Below, one piece after another: positions 25,588 to 33,386 of a stretch of 64,000 nt of DNA (the first letter of the stretch is position 1; each line of letters opens with the position of its first letter). Made by a program: the position numbers and the translations under genes. The stretch comes from DASZVB01 sp036272055 (lineage in GTDB: Bacteria; Myxococcota_A; Polyangia; Polyangiales; Polyangiaceae), in the NCBI GenBank assembly GCA_036272055.1, contig DATAZL010000047.1, positions 1-64,000 on the forward strand, written 5' to 3'. The notes beneath the pieces were generated by a model. The model ran no database searches and had not been told where the DNA came from. It worked only from the letters and a program-made list of their open reading frames with translations.

Positions 25588-27452
25588 CCGCGTCGACGTC
25601 CAAGGGCCGTCCCGCTCAGAAGACCGGGACGCGCACCGAGCAAGCGCTGCGCGCCTTCCACGAAGAGAGCGCGTTCGGCAAGGCGTACGACACGCGGCTC
25701 GCTCTCCGCATCTGGCCGTACCTGAAGCCTTATCAGCTCCTCGTCTTCGTCTCGATCGGTCTCGGCGTGGTCGCGGCCTGTCTGTCGATCACGCGTCCGT
25801 GGTTGATGCGTCTCACGATCGACAAGGGCGTCATCGCGAAGGACCCGGCGATGCTGCTCAAGGGCGGCCTGGCGTTCGCCGTCGTCATCATCCTCGAGCA
25901 GCTCCTGAACTTCGTGCAGGTCTACGCCGTGCAGCTCTCCGGCGCGCGCGCCCTCGCCGACCTGCGCAAAGAGGTGTTCGCGTTCCTGCTCGGGCGGCGG
26001 CTCGCGTTCTTCGACCGGCAGCCCGTCGGTCGGCTCGTCACCCGCGTCACGAACGACATCGACGCGATCCTCGAGCTGTTCGCCTCCGGCGCCCTCAACG
26101 CGGTCGTCGATCTGCTGAAGCTCGTCGGCATCGTCATCGTCATGGTGAGCCTCGACTGGCGGCTCTCGCTCATCGGGTTCGCCGCCGCGCCGCTCGTCGC
26201 TCTCCTCGTGACCCTGGTCCGCCGCCGTTCGCGCGAGGCGTTCCGTCTGATCCGCGGCAAGACCGCGCAGATGAACGCGAACATGAACGAGCAGGTGTCC
26301 GGCATGGCCGTCGTGCAGGCCTTCTGCCGCGAAGAGTCCGCCGCCGCCGAGTTCGACGAGATCAACGGCGCGTACCGCGACGCCAACATGGCGTCGATCA
26401 AGTACGAGGCGTTCCAGGATGCGGCCATCGAGATGGTCACATCGGTGTGCCTCGCGTCGATCGTCGTCTCCCTCGGCTATCGCCCGGTGAGCTTCGGCAC
26501 CGTCGTCGCGTTCAACGCTTACCTGATGATGTTCTTCGAGCCGATCAGCGCGCTCGCCCAGCGCTACACGCTCCTCCAGAGCGCGATGGCCGGCGCAGAG
26601 CGCGTCTTCGGTCTCCTCGATCTGGACGAGGCGGACGCGCCGAAGCACGCGAACCCCGCGCCTTCCGTCGCGGGCGGGAACAGCGCGTTCTCGTTCGACC
26701 ACGTCACGTTCGCGTACAAGCCCGACGTCCCGGTCCTCTCCGACGTCAGCTTCAACGTGAAGCGCGGCGAGAAGGTCGCCGTCGTGGGGCCGACCGGCGC
26801 CGGCAAGACGACGCTCGCGTCGCTCCTCCTCCGTCTCTACGACCCGACGAGCGGCGTGGTACGCGTCGAGGGCCGTGACGTCACCGGACTCGAGCGAGAC
26901 GAGCTGCGGCCGCGCTTCGCGGTCGTCCCGCAGGACGTCTTCCTGTTCCCCGGCACCATCGCGACGAACATCGCCGTCGGCGATCAGACGCCCGATCGCG
27001 ACAAGGTGGAAGCCGCGCTCCGTCGTATCGACGCGTTCGACCTCTTCATGCGCCGTCCCGGCGGCCTCGACGCCACCGTGCAGGAGCGCGGGGAGAACTT
27101 CTCTGCCGGTGAGCGGCAGCTCATCGCCTTCGCGCGCGCTCTCTATCGCGACGCGCCGATCATCGTCCTCGACGAGGCGACGGCGAGCGTCGACAGCGAC
27201 ACAGAAGCACGCATCCAGCGCGCGCTCGACGAGCTCATGAAGGGCCGTACGGCGCTCATCATCGCGCACCGCCTGAGCACCGTGCGCGCCGCCGACCGCA
27301 TCCTCGTCTTCCAGCGCGGCCACCTCGTCGAGGAGGGCGCGCACCTCGAGCTACTCCGTGCCGGCGGCCTCTACGCGAAGCTTCATCGCCTGCATTTCGC
27401 GCGTCAGACCGACAGCGTCAGTCCGCCGGGCGCCGCAACGCAGAGCGCCTGA
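25584..27452 (+). CDS. ABC exporter half-transporter, canonical NBD
   Basis: A 622-residue ABC half-transporter, the partner of the preceding gene. The membrane domain spans about residues 45-350, and the NBD has Walker A GPTGAGKTT, signature FSAGERQLIAFARALY and canonical Walker B IIVLDEATASVD with the catalytic Glu, then the H-loop LIIAHRLSTVR. The signature here is FSAGE rather than LSGGQ. In a heterodimer the intact Walker A/B of this subunit would work with the LSGGQ of the partner, giving one active ATP site. It overlaps the upstream gene by ATGA. A 40-residue charged N-terminal extension precedes the membrane domain. Confidence 0.93.
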   Translation: MTASTSKGRPAQKTGTRTEQALRAFHEESAFGKAYDTRLALRIWPYLKPYQLLVFVSIGLGVVAACLSITRPWLMRLTIDKGVIAKDPAMLLKGGLAFAVVIILEQLLNFVQVYAVQLSGARALADLRKEVFAFLLGRRLAFFDRQPVGRLVTRVTNDIDAILELFASGALNAVVDLLKLVGIVIVMVSLDWRLSLIGFAAAPLVALLVTLVRRRSREAFRLIRGKTAQMNANMNEQVSGMAVVQAFCREESAAAEFDEINGAYRDANMASIKYEAFQDAAIEMVTSVCLASIVVSLGYRPVSFGTVVAFNAYLMMFFEPISALAQRYTLLQSAMAGAERVFGLLDLDEADAPKHANPAPSVAGGNSAFSFDHVTFAYKPDVPVLSDVSFNVKRGEKVAVVGPTGAGKTTLASLLLRLYDPTSGVVRVEGRDVTGLERDELRPRFAVVPQDVFLFPGTIATNIAVGDQTPDRDKVEAALRRIDAFDLFMRRPGGLDATVQERGENFSAGERQLIAFARALYRDAPIIVLDEATASVDSDTEARIQRALDELMKGRTALIIAHRLSTVRAADRILVFQRGHLVEEGAHLELLRAGGLYAKLHRLHFARQTDSVSPPGAATQSA

Positions 27453-27455
27453 ACG

Positions 27456-28034
27456 TCAGGGCGCGCCAGCGTCGGGCCCGGTGACCGTCGTGGCTCCAGC
27501 CGCGGCGTCGACCGTGCTCGGGGTGCGTGCGTTGCCCGCGTCTTCACCCGGAGCCGTGCACGCGCCGCCCGTGAAATCGGGATCGGAGACGTAGACGCGC
27601 AGATAGACGTCCGAGCACGTGTCGTTGCGGACATCGACGAAGTCCGGCGTGACGCGCTCCACCGTGAACTGATTGCCGGCAGCGGGCGCGGTGCCGCCCT
27701 TGTCGGGTCCGCTCTTCGAGCCCGACGCCGGAGACACTTCGAAGGCGAACCACGCCTGCACGTTCTTCGGACACGCACCGAGCGCGTGAAAAAGTCGATA
27801 GGTGCGCCCCGGCGGGAAGGGCAGGTACGGGCCGATGTACCCGGACGTCTCGTACGACGCGAGCTGCGTACCCGCGTTCGTCGTCGCCCCAGCCTTGAAA
27901 GCAATGGACGGCTCGTCCGGGTTCCTGTCGCACAGATTGCCGCACCCGACGACCGCGAACGACGACGCGATGGCGCCCGCGAGCGCCACCGACACGCAAG
28001 CCGTGACGCCGAATCGAATGACCTTGCCGTGCAC
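27456..28034 (-). CDS. Putative secreted lipoprotein, unknown function
   Basis: A 192-residue protein that starts at a GTG (28034). It has a signal peptide and lipobox (ACVSVALAGAIASSFAVVGC), so it should be lipid-anchored. The mature part has several Cys residues (CGNLC, GACPKN, NDTCSD, GACTAP), probably in disulfides, and a Ser/Thr/Ala-rich tail. I do not recognise a domain. It is convergent with the ABC exporter genes, with only 3 bases between stops. A member of the dispersed hairpin-repeat family starts 20 bases upstream, in its promoter region. Confidence 0.65.
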   Translation of the reverse strand: MHGKVIRFGVTACVSVALAGAIASSFAVVGCGNLCDRNPDEPSIAFKAGATTNAGTQLASYETSGYIGPYLPFPPGRTYRLFHALGACPKNVQAWFAFEVSPASGSKSGPDKGGTAPAAGNQFTVERVTPDFVDVRNDTCSDVYLRVYVSDPDFTGGACTAPGEDAGNARTPSTVDAAAGATTVTGPDAGAP

Positions 28035-28054
28035 GGCCCGGAGCTTACAGGAAA

Positions 28055-28133
28055 GGGGGGCCTTAGCCCCCCGCAGCTTCGCCTTCGGCGAACTGCTCCC
28101 CCCGCCGCCTCCGGCGGGCTCGCTTCGCTCGCG
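28055..28133. repeat. Dispersed hairpin repeat, single copy
   Basis: This is one copy of a repeat family that recurs at 51600-52194 and 59119-59423. It has a GGGGGGC/GCCCCCC dyad, a small CGCC-TTCG-GCG hairpin (UUCG tetraloop), then CCGCCGCC...GGCGGG and CGCTTCGCTCGCG. It lies between the lipoprotein gene and the GAF-domain gene. Confidence 0.85.
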
Positions 28134-28215
28134 TAGTTCCGCATCATTGATGCCTCGGGGACGCCGGTGGCGTCGATGCGGAACTCCTGACGCCGTGAAT
28201 CTCGGATCGAGCGGC

Positions 28216-29043
28216 TCAGATCCAGCCCTGGACGACGATGCGGCCGGTGAGCGCCTCGACGACGTCCTCGATGCGAGCGATCTCTCGCGCGCGGAACGGC
28301 GACGACGCACGCCCCACCTCGATGATCGCCACGAGATCGCCGAAGACGATGGCGGGCACCATGGCCACACCCCACGCCGAGCCGAGGCACGGCGCGAACC
28401 GGCCTGCGATGTAGCGCCCGGCATCACCGAGATGCGGCTCGCCCATGACCGTCCGGCCTTGGCGTGCGGCTACGAGCGACGGATCGTCGGCCGAGAGGCG
28501 CGCACCGAGCAGTGTCTCGGCGTTCGGGCCCTGCGCGTACGTCGCGACGACGGCGCCGAGCTCGGGACGCTCGCGGTGAAGCACACCGGCGTCGGCCTTG
28601 GCGGCGGCGATCGCCGTCGACAGAGTGAGGAGCAGCGCGTCCTCGAGATCGCGCGCCGACGTGAGCACGCCGACGGGATCAACCGACGCGGGGCGCACGG
28701 CGGACAGAGGCGGATGCGAGTCACTCCGCGAGCGCGTGTCGAACGTGGTCGCCGGGGTTTGCTCGAGCGGCGGGGGCGGATAGCTCGTCGGATCGGCTGC
28801 GCGCTCTTCCGCGACCGTGCTGATTCCGCCCAGGCGCCGCACCGTCTCGAGGCGATCGACGGCGGAGAGCTGCTCTATCTCGGAGAGCTCTCGCCAGACC
28901 TTCCACGACTGGTGGCGGACGAAGGACGTGGCCGGGATCCGGCCGCGGGCGACGCCCGTGGCGAGCCGGTCGAACTCTACGGGGCCGAGCGCGACCACCC
29001 CGTTAGTGACGAACCATTGATCCAAGCTGGGGTCTTTCTGCAT
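28216..29043 (-). CDS. GYF-like/GAF-domain protein
   Basis: A 275-residue cytoplasmic protein. Residues 1-55 (QWFVTNGVVALGPVEFDRLA, then SFVRHQSWKVWRELSEI) resemble the GYF_2/DUF4339-type module. A Pro/Ser-rich linker follows (about 75-115). The last ~150 residues look like a GAF sensor domain (DALLLTLSTAIAAAKADAGVLH and GDLVAIIEVGRASSPFRARE). No catalytic output domain is attached, so it may sense a ligand or interact with other signalling proteins. It has a clear ATG at 29043. The upstream 374-base intergenic is shared with cobA-hemD. Confidence 0.7.
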   Translation of the reverse strand: MQKDPSLDQWFVTNGVVALGPVEFDRLATGVARGRIPATSFVRHQSWKVWRELSEIEQLSAVDRLETVRRLGGISTVAEERAADPTSYPPPPLEQTPATTFDTRSRSDSHPPLSAVRPASVDPVGVLTSARDLEDALLLTLSTAIAAAKADAGVLHRERPELGAVVATYAQGPNAETLLGARLSADDPSLVAARQGRTVMGEPHLGDAGRYIAGRFAPCLGSAWGVAMVPAIVFGDLVAIIEVGRASSPFRAREIARIEDVVEALTGRIVVQGWI

Positions 29044-29417
29044 CGGGACGACCGCTGACAGAGCCGGCAGGTTCCGAGTTTTGCGCCATCACACCTATAC
29101 ACCTACACGGCACCACAACGTAGGAAATTGTCTTCAAATGTCGCAGGCAACCACGGCAGCGGCAGCATCCGTGGGCGGTTAACTGCTCGATGTAATGAGG
29201 GATTTATGAGGTCTACCTGGATACCGGCCGCGTCGGCGGATCGACGAAGAGCGGCTCGCGCGTCTGTGGACAACATGAGGACGATCAGTGGGAAAGGTCA
29301 CCGGGAGGCCGACGCGGGAGCGGGGGCCTCGATCAGTGACGTTGGACGTTAGTTGCGTGGACGGACTGCGAGCAGGCGTCGCACCTCGCCGTGGCCGGGC
29401 GGTAGGGTTCGGCTCGA
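29044..29417. other. Intergenic, no gene identified
   Basis: 374 bases between the divergent GAF-protein and cobA-hemD genes. The part from about 29080 to 29210 is clearly richer in A/T than the surroundings and probably holds promoters. I looked for a cobalamin riboswitch, since a tetrapyrrole gene follows, and saw no B12-box. Short reading frames here have no family features. Confidence 0.5.
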
Positions 29418-30932
29418 ATGGTTCCCGGCAAGGTCTACCTCGTCGGCGCGGGCCCCGGAGACCCGTCGCTGATCACCGTGCGGGGCAAGGAGCTCCTCGA
29501 GAAGGCCGAGGTCGTGCTCCACGACTCGCTCTCGCATCCGGCGCTGCTCGACTTCTGCAGTCCGTCGGCCGAGCTCCGGAACGTCGGCAAGCGCGGTGGT
29601 CAGAAGAACCCGTCGCAGGCGTGGATCACCGCACAGCTCGTCGAGCTCGCGCGCGCCGGGAGGCGCGTCGTGCGACTCAAGGGCGGCGATCCGCTGCTCT
29701 TCGCGCGCGGTGCGGAGGAGGCAGAGGATCTCGCCGCCGCCGGTGTGTCGTTCGAGATCGTCCCCGGTATTCCGTCGCCGGTTGCCGCGGCCGCCTATGC
29801 CGGCATCTCGCTCACTCACCGTGAGCTCTCGTCGAGCGCGACGTTCATCACCGGCAGCGATCGCGAAGGCGTCGACTGGACGCCCGACGCCTGGCACCAC
29901 CTCGCGACCGCGACGGACACCATCTGCGTCCTGATGGGCATGCGCCGACTCGAAGAGATCACCGCCGCGATCGTCCACGGCGGTCGTCCGCCGACGACGC
30001 CCGCGGCGATCGTGCAATGGGCGGCGCGACCGTCGCAGCGCGTCCTCGTTGCGACCCTCGGCGACATCGCGGCGCGCGCACGCGCCGAGGGCTTCACGAA
30101 TCCCGCGCTGATCTTCGTGGGAGAGGTCGTCACTCTCCGCGACAATCTCCGCTGGTACGACCGCAAGCCGCTCTTCGGGAAGCGGCTCCTCGTTCCGCGA
30201 CCGTTGCACCAGGCGCGCGAGACGGCGTCGCGCATCCGCGAGCGGAGCGCCGAACCGGTCGTGTTTCCCGTGATCGACATCGTCGATCCGCCCGATCCGG
30301 CTCCTCTCGAGCGCGCTCTCGTCGAGCTCCCGTCCTACGACTGGGTGCTCTTCACGAGCTCGAATGGCGTCGATCGATTCTTCGCGGCGCTGGCAAAGGC
30401 CGGCCGCGACGCGCGCGCGTTCGGGCGGGCGTTGGTCGGCGTGATCGGACCCGGTACCGGCGCCGCCCTCGCGCGCTACGGCGTGCGCGCCGACGTCGTG
30501 GCGCGCGAGTTCGTCGGTGAAGGGCTCGCGCGCGAGATCGCCGGCGCACGACGCGTGCTCATCGCGCGCGCGCTCGTCGCTCGTGACGCATTGCCCGACG
30601 CGCTGCGGAGCGCCGGCGCGCACGTCGACGTCGTGCCCGTCTATCGCACCGTTCCCGCCGCGCCCGACAAGGGCGCCGAGCTCCGTCACTTGCTCGAGAA
30701 CGACGCCCTCGACGTCGCCCTCTTCACATCGAGCTCCACCGTAGAAAACGTCGCTGATCTGCTCGGCCCTGACGCCCCTGCGCTGCTCGCCCGAACGACG
30801 GTAGCGAGCATAGGCCCCGTGACGTCCACGACCCTGACCGCGCGCCAGATCCGCATCGACGTAACCGCCACGACGTACACCGTGGACGGCCTCCTCGACG
30901 CGCTAGAAGCCCACTTCACGCCGTCGAAATGA
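29418..30932 (+). CDS. cobA-hemD: Uroporphyrinogen-III methyltransferase/synthase fusion
   Basis: A 504-residue fusion. Residues 1-~245 are uroporphyrinogen-III C-methyltransferase (CobA/SUMT), with VYLVGAGPGDPSLITVRG, NVGKRGG, RLKGGDPLLFARGAEE, VPGIPSPVAAAAYAGISLTHR and ALIFVGEVV. Residues ~255-504 are uroporphyrinogen-III synthase (HemD), with LVPRPLHQARETASRIRE, DWVLFTSSNGVDRFFAAL and LFTSSSTVENVADLL. It would make uroporphyrinogen III and methylate it to precorrin-2, the branch leading to sirohaem and cobalamin. The fusion is common in several phyla. It lies next to the light-response island, whose CarH sensor needs adenosylcobalamin. Confidence 0.95.
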   Translation: MVPGKVYLVGAGPGDPSLITVRGKELLEKAEVVLHDSLSHPALLDFCSPSAELRNVGKRGGQKNPSQAWITAQLVELARAGRRVVRLKGGDPLLFARGAEEAEDLAAAGVSFEIVPGIPSPVAAAAYAGISLTHRELSSSATFITGSDREGVDWTPDAWHHLATATDTICVLMGMRRLEEITAAIVHGGRPPTTPAAIVQWAARPSQRVLVATLGDIAARARAEGFTNPALIFVGEVVTLRDNLRWYDRKPLFGKRLLVPRPLHQARETASRIRERSAEPVVFPVIDIVDPPDPAPLERALVELPSYDWVLFTSSNGVDRFFAALAKAGRDARAFGRALVGVIGPGTGAALARYGVRADVVAREFVGEGLAREIAGARRVLIARALVARDALPDALRSAGAHVDVVPVYRTVPAAPDKGAELRHLLENDALDVALFTSSSTVENVADLLGPDAPALLARTTVASIGPVTSTTLTARQIRIDVTATTYTVDGLLDALEAHFTPSK

Positions 30933-30961
30933 CGCTGCCCAGCGTGTGTCGCCGACGACCA

Positions 30962-31054
30962 CGTCGCAGGCGCACGACGCAAGTCGTCGCGACGTCGCAG
31001 GCGCACGACGCAAGCCGTCGCGACGTCGCAGGCGCACGACGCAAGTCGTCGCGA
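30962..31054. repeat. Three tandem 31-bp repeats
   Basis: Three head-to-tail copies of a 31-bp unit starting at 30962, 30993 and 31024. They are identical apart from one base in the middle copy. Each unit contains ACGAC-GCAA-GTCGT, a small hairpin with a GNRA-type GCAA loop, mispaired in the middle copy. There are no spacers, so this is not CRISPR. A further imperfect tandem of a 15-bp unit (CGCGCCGTCCTGAA core) runs at 31116-31154. The block lies between the convergent cobA-hemD and sigma genes. Confidence 0.9.
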
Positions 31055-31166
31055 GCCGGCGTGCCGCCGACGACCGCGTCGTGAAGGGCTAACCCCCAAA
31101 GCGGACACGTCGCAATCGCGCCGTCCTGAACCGCGCCGTCCTGAATCGCGCCGTTGTGCGCTGCGC

Positions 31167-32036
31167 TCAGGCGGCGGTGGCGTCTAGCCATTCGCGGTCT
31201 ATGCCGCCGGCTTTGGCGAGGGCGCGTGCGACGCGTTCGCGGGCGCGCGCTTCGAGCTGTCGTGCACGTTCGCGGGAGACGCCGAGCTTCCTGCCGATGT
31301 CGGCGAGGGAGATCTGGTCGTCGGGATCGGCGAGCCAGCGCGAATCGACGATGAAGCGCTCTCGCTCGTCGAGCACCTCGAGCGCCTTCTCGACGGCCTC
31401 GTTGAGGCGCTCGAAGATCCGGTGGTCGTCGCACGCCTTTTCCGGGTTGTCCGCCGAGGCGAACATGTCGCCGAGGGTCGCCTTCGAATCGCCGTGAGCC
31501 GGCGCTTCGAGCGATAGGTCGCGCGAATCGATGCGCGCCAGCATGCGTTCCACCTTCTGCTGGGTGACGCCCATGCGCTCGGCGAGGAGCTGGTTCGTGT
31601 CGTCGCAGTCGAGGCCCAGGCCCTCGAGCTTCGCCCGCTCCCTCCGGAGCTTGAAGAACGTCTTGGTTCGAAGCACGCCGGTGCGCGGGCACACGATGGA
31701 CCACGAACCGAGGACGTGAGAAACGACGTACGAGCGGATCCAGTGCGCGGCGTAGGTCGCGAAGCGCACGTTGTGCCCGAGGTCGAACTTTTCCACGGCG
31801 CGGAGCAGGCCGAGGTTACCTTCGGCGATGAGATCGGCGACGGCCACGCCGTAGCGCTGGTACTTGAGCGCGATGAACGCCACCTCGCGCAGGTGGCACG
31901 TCACGAGCCGGTCCTTCGCGGCGCGGTCGCCCTCGCGCAGCCGGACGACGAGCTCGCGTTCGTCCTCGCGCGAGAGCCGGGGAGCCCTGTGCGCAACCTG
32001 GATGAAATGCGCCGTGCGCGAGTCGATCGCGATCAT
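31167..32036 (-). CDS. RpoH-like alternative sigma factor
   Basis: A 289-residue group-3 sigma-70 family factor. Region 2 includes YGVAVADLIAEGNLGLLR and DLGHNVRFATYAAHWIRSYV. RTKTFFKLR matches the RpoH-box style (FFNLR). Region 4 has SLADIGRKLGVSRERARQLE. The ATG at 32036 (MIAIDSRTAHF) is preceded by no Shine-Dalgarno sequence. A well-formed promoter (TTGACA-17-TAATCT) predicts a start of transcription right at or one base before this ATG, so the mRNA may be leaderless. It is one gene downstream of carH on the same strand, separated by a strong hairpin. This recalls LitR/LitS pairs, where a light-sensing MerR protein controls a sigma factor gene, although LitS itself is an ECF type. Confidence 0.92.
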   Translation of the reverse strand: MIAIDSRTAHFIQVAHRAPRLSREDERELVVRLREGDRAAKDRLVTCHLREVAFIALKYQRYGVAVADLIAEGNLGLLRAVEKFDLGHNVRFATYAAHWIRSYVVSHVLGSWSIVCPRTGVLRTKTFFKLRRERAKLEGLGLDCDDTNQLLAERMGVTQQKVERMLARIDSRDLSLEAPAHGDSKATLGDMFASADNPEKACDDHRIFERLNEAVEKALEVLDERERFIVDSRWLADPDDQISLADIGRKLGVSRERARQLEARARERVARALAKAGGIDREWLDATAA

Positions 32037-32072
32037 GGTGAACAGATTATGAACCGGATTTGAACATGTCAA
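32034..32072 (-). promoter_or_regulatory. Sigma gene promoter with three 11-bp direct repeats
   Basis: Reading the minus strand, TTGACA (32072-32067) is followed after 17 bases by TAATCT (32049-32044), a near-consensus housekeeping promoter. Filling the space from the -35 to the start codon are three 11-bp repeats: TGTTCAAATCC (32066-32056), GGTTCATAATC (32055-32045) and TGTTCACCATG (32044-32034). The third covers the ATG. This matches the three tandem 11-bp sites bound by Thermus CarH, so I propose a CarH operator. Confidence 0.65.
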
Positions 32073-32200
32073 GATCGGGACAGGTGAACAGGTTCCGGCC
32101 CGCTGCGCCGACCCCGCCCGCATCGCCCGCCCGCGACCGGCGATTCGCCGCGAAGTTCATCGGCTCCGGCCCACCAAGCTGCGGGTTTTCGTGAGGCTCT

Positions 32201-32247
32201 GAAGAAAAATTTGCGATGTACCTCACGAGTACATCGCAAACTTTTCC
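32201..32247. terminator. Strong hairpin after carH (palindrome copy 2)
   Basis: TTTGCGATGTAC (32210-32221) and GTACATCGCAAA (32229-32240) form a perfect 12-bp stem with a 7-base loop, extended past one mismatch by an A-run opposite TTTT. It lies downstream of carH and upstream of the sigma gene promoter, and looks like a terminator separating them. It shares about 20 bases of core and flank with the palindrome at 17258-17302. Confidence 0.7.
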
Positions 32248-32264
32248 GTCAGAGACCCCGTATT

Positions 32265-32318
32265 CGAAACGGTGCGACGCGACGAAACGGTGCGACGCGA
32301 CGAAACGGTGCGACGCGA
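32265..32318. repeat. Three exact 18-bp tandem repeats
   Basis: The unit CGAAACGGTGCGACGCGA is repeated exactly three times (32265, 32283, 32301) just after the carH stop codon and before the hairpin. It would lie in the 3' untranslated part of the carH transcript. Function unknown. Confidence 0.9.
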
Positions 32319-32325
32319 GCGGGGG

Positions 32326-33279
32326 TCAGGGCGTCAGCGAGGCGGCCCACGCTTCGAGCTGGGGGAGGCCGCCAGGGGCGAGCACCCCAGGCGGAGGAGG
32401 CTCGAAGCCGCGCCCCCCGACGACGACGGGAATGCGTGAAGGGAGCGCCTTGAGCAACGTCTTCACGTCGCGGTCGAGGCGCTTTCTGTCGGCGCCTTCC
32501 GCTGCGCTGAGGAGCACCGCCCGGCTCGCCGTGTCGGTCGCGCTCTGGATGAGCTCGCTCACCGGCGTGGCCGCGCCGAGGAACACGACGCGCACGCCGG
32601 AGAGGCTCAGGGCGACGGCCGCCATGTGCAATCCGAGCACGTGCTGTTCGGCCTCGAACGTCGCACAGACGACGCGCGGTCCTCGTGAGCGATCGCTCAT
32701 CGGCCGCCAGCGGGCGCTCAGGAACTCGCGCACCAGCTCGCTCGCGAAGTGTTCGTGACCGACCTCGATCTTGCCGTCGCTCCACGCATCGCCGATAGCG
32801 GAGAGTAGCGGCGCGACGGCGGTCGTCAGGAACGTGATCGCGCCGAGCTCGTTCCAGGCATGGTCGAGCTCCTGGATGAACGGCCCTGCCTCGAGCTCGG
32901 TGACGCTCGCGAGGCAGCGGTCGATGAACGACGCGTCGGGCGGCAGCGACGGGGGAGGCCTTTGCGTCGTCGGAGCTCCGCTGACGGCAAGGAGCTCCCG
33001 CAGCGTCGGCAGCGCCGCACGGAGCGCTATCGACGGCTTGTGCCCGAGCTCCATCGCGCGCACCGCGAGCTTCAGGCGTTCCACCGTCGCGAGCGGATAG
33101 CGCCGGTGACCGGTGCCGGCGCGCTCGATCGGCGTGGGAAAGCCGTAGCGTCGCTCCCAGGTGCGCATCGTCTCGACGGGAAGCCCGGTTGCTGTCGACA
33201 GCGCTCCGATACTCAGCACGGAGTACGGATCGGGCGCGTCGATGGACGGAGCTTTCGAGGGAGAACGACGCGAGCGCAC
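32326..33279 (-). CDS. carH: CarH-type B12-dependent photoreceptor repressor
   Basis: A 317-residue MerR-family regulator with an N-terminal winged-helix domain (YSVLSIGALSTATGLP and VETMRTWERRYGFPTP, then GTGHRRY) and a C-terminal cobalamin-binding module. Counting from the GTG at 33279, the CarH signature W-x9-EH is intact (Trp166, Glu176, His177). The ExHxxG motif with the predicted lower axial ligand (Glu211, His213) is present in FEAEQHVLG. In Myxococcus and Thermus, CarH binds adenosylcobalamin in the dark, forms a DNA-binding tetramer and releases DNA when light breaks the Co-C bond. It is head-to-head with the carotenoid operon. The start could also be the TTG at 33291, and no Shine-Dalgarno sequence is visible for either. 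A predicted promoter lies 33302-33329. Confidence 0.92.
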   Translation of the reverse strand: MRSRRSPSKAPSIDAPDPYSVLSIGALSTATGLPVETMRTWERRYGFPTPIERAGTGHRRYPLATVERLKLAVRAMELGHKPSIALRAALPTLRELLAVSGAPTTQRPPPSLPPDASFIDRCLASVTELEAGPFIQELDHAWNELGAITFLTTAVAPLLSAIGDAWSDGKIEVGHEHFASELVREFLSARWRPMSDRSRGPRVVCATFEAEQHVLGLHMAAVALSLSGVRVVFLGAATPVSELIQSATDTASRAVLLSAAEGADRKRLDRDVKTLLKALPSRIPVVVGGRGFEPPPPGVLAPGGLPQLEAWAASLTP

Positions 33280-33295
33280 AATCCGGGCCAAAACC

Positions 33296-33342
33296 GGTTC
33301 AATACTAGGTACCGCATCGTCAATGTAAAGCCCGACTTGACG
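33296..33342. promoter_or_regulatory. Divergent carH / crt operon promoter region
   Basis: On the minus strand TTTACA (33329-33324) and TAGTAT (33307-33302) with a 16-base spacer fit a carH promoter. On the plus strand TTGACG (33337-33342) could be the -35 of the glycosyltransferase promoter, with a poor -10 (TACGAC). GGTTCAATACT at 33296 starts a degraded set of 11-bp steps (33296, 33307, 33318) related to the better repeats at 32034 and 35105. Also GCCCGACTT (33330) pairs with AAGTCGGGC (33377). Confidence 0.45.
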
Positions 33343-33386
33343 CTCGTGTCGCGGCCCCTACGACGCCAACGATCGCAAGTCGGGCC

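Noticed and set aside
29128..29352. Small plus-strand frame of 74 codons upstream of cobA-hemD
   Set aside because: No family features and no ribosome site.
29044..29417. Cobalamin riboswitch before cobA-hemD
   Set aside because: I see no B12-box or the expected stems; a covariance-model search would settle it.
30962..31054. CRISPR-like repeat array
   Set aside because: The three 31-bp units are directly adjacent with no spacers and there are no cas genes.
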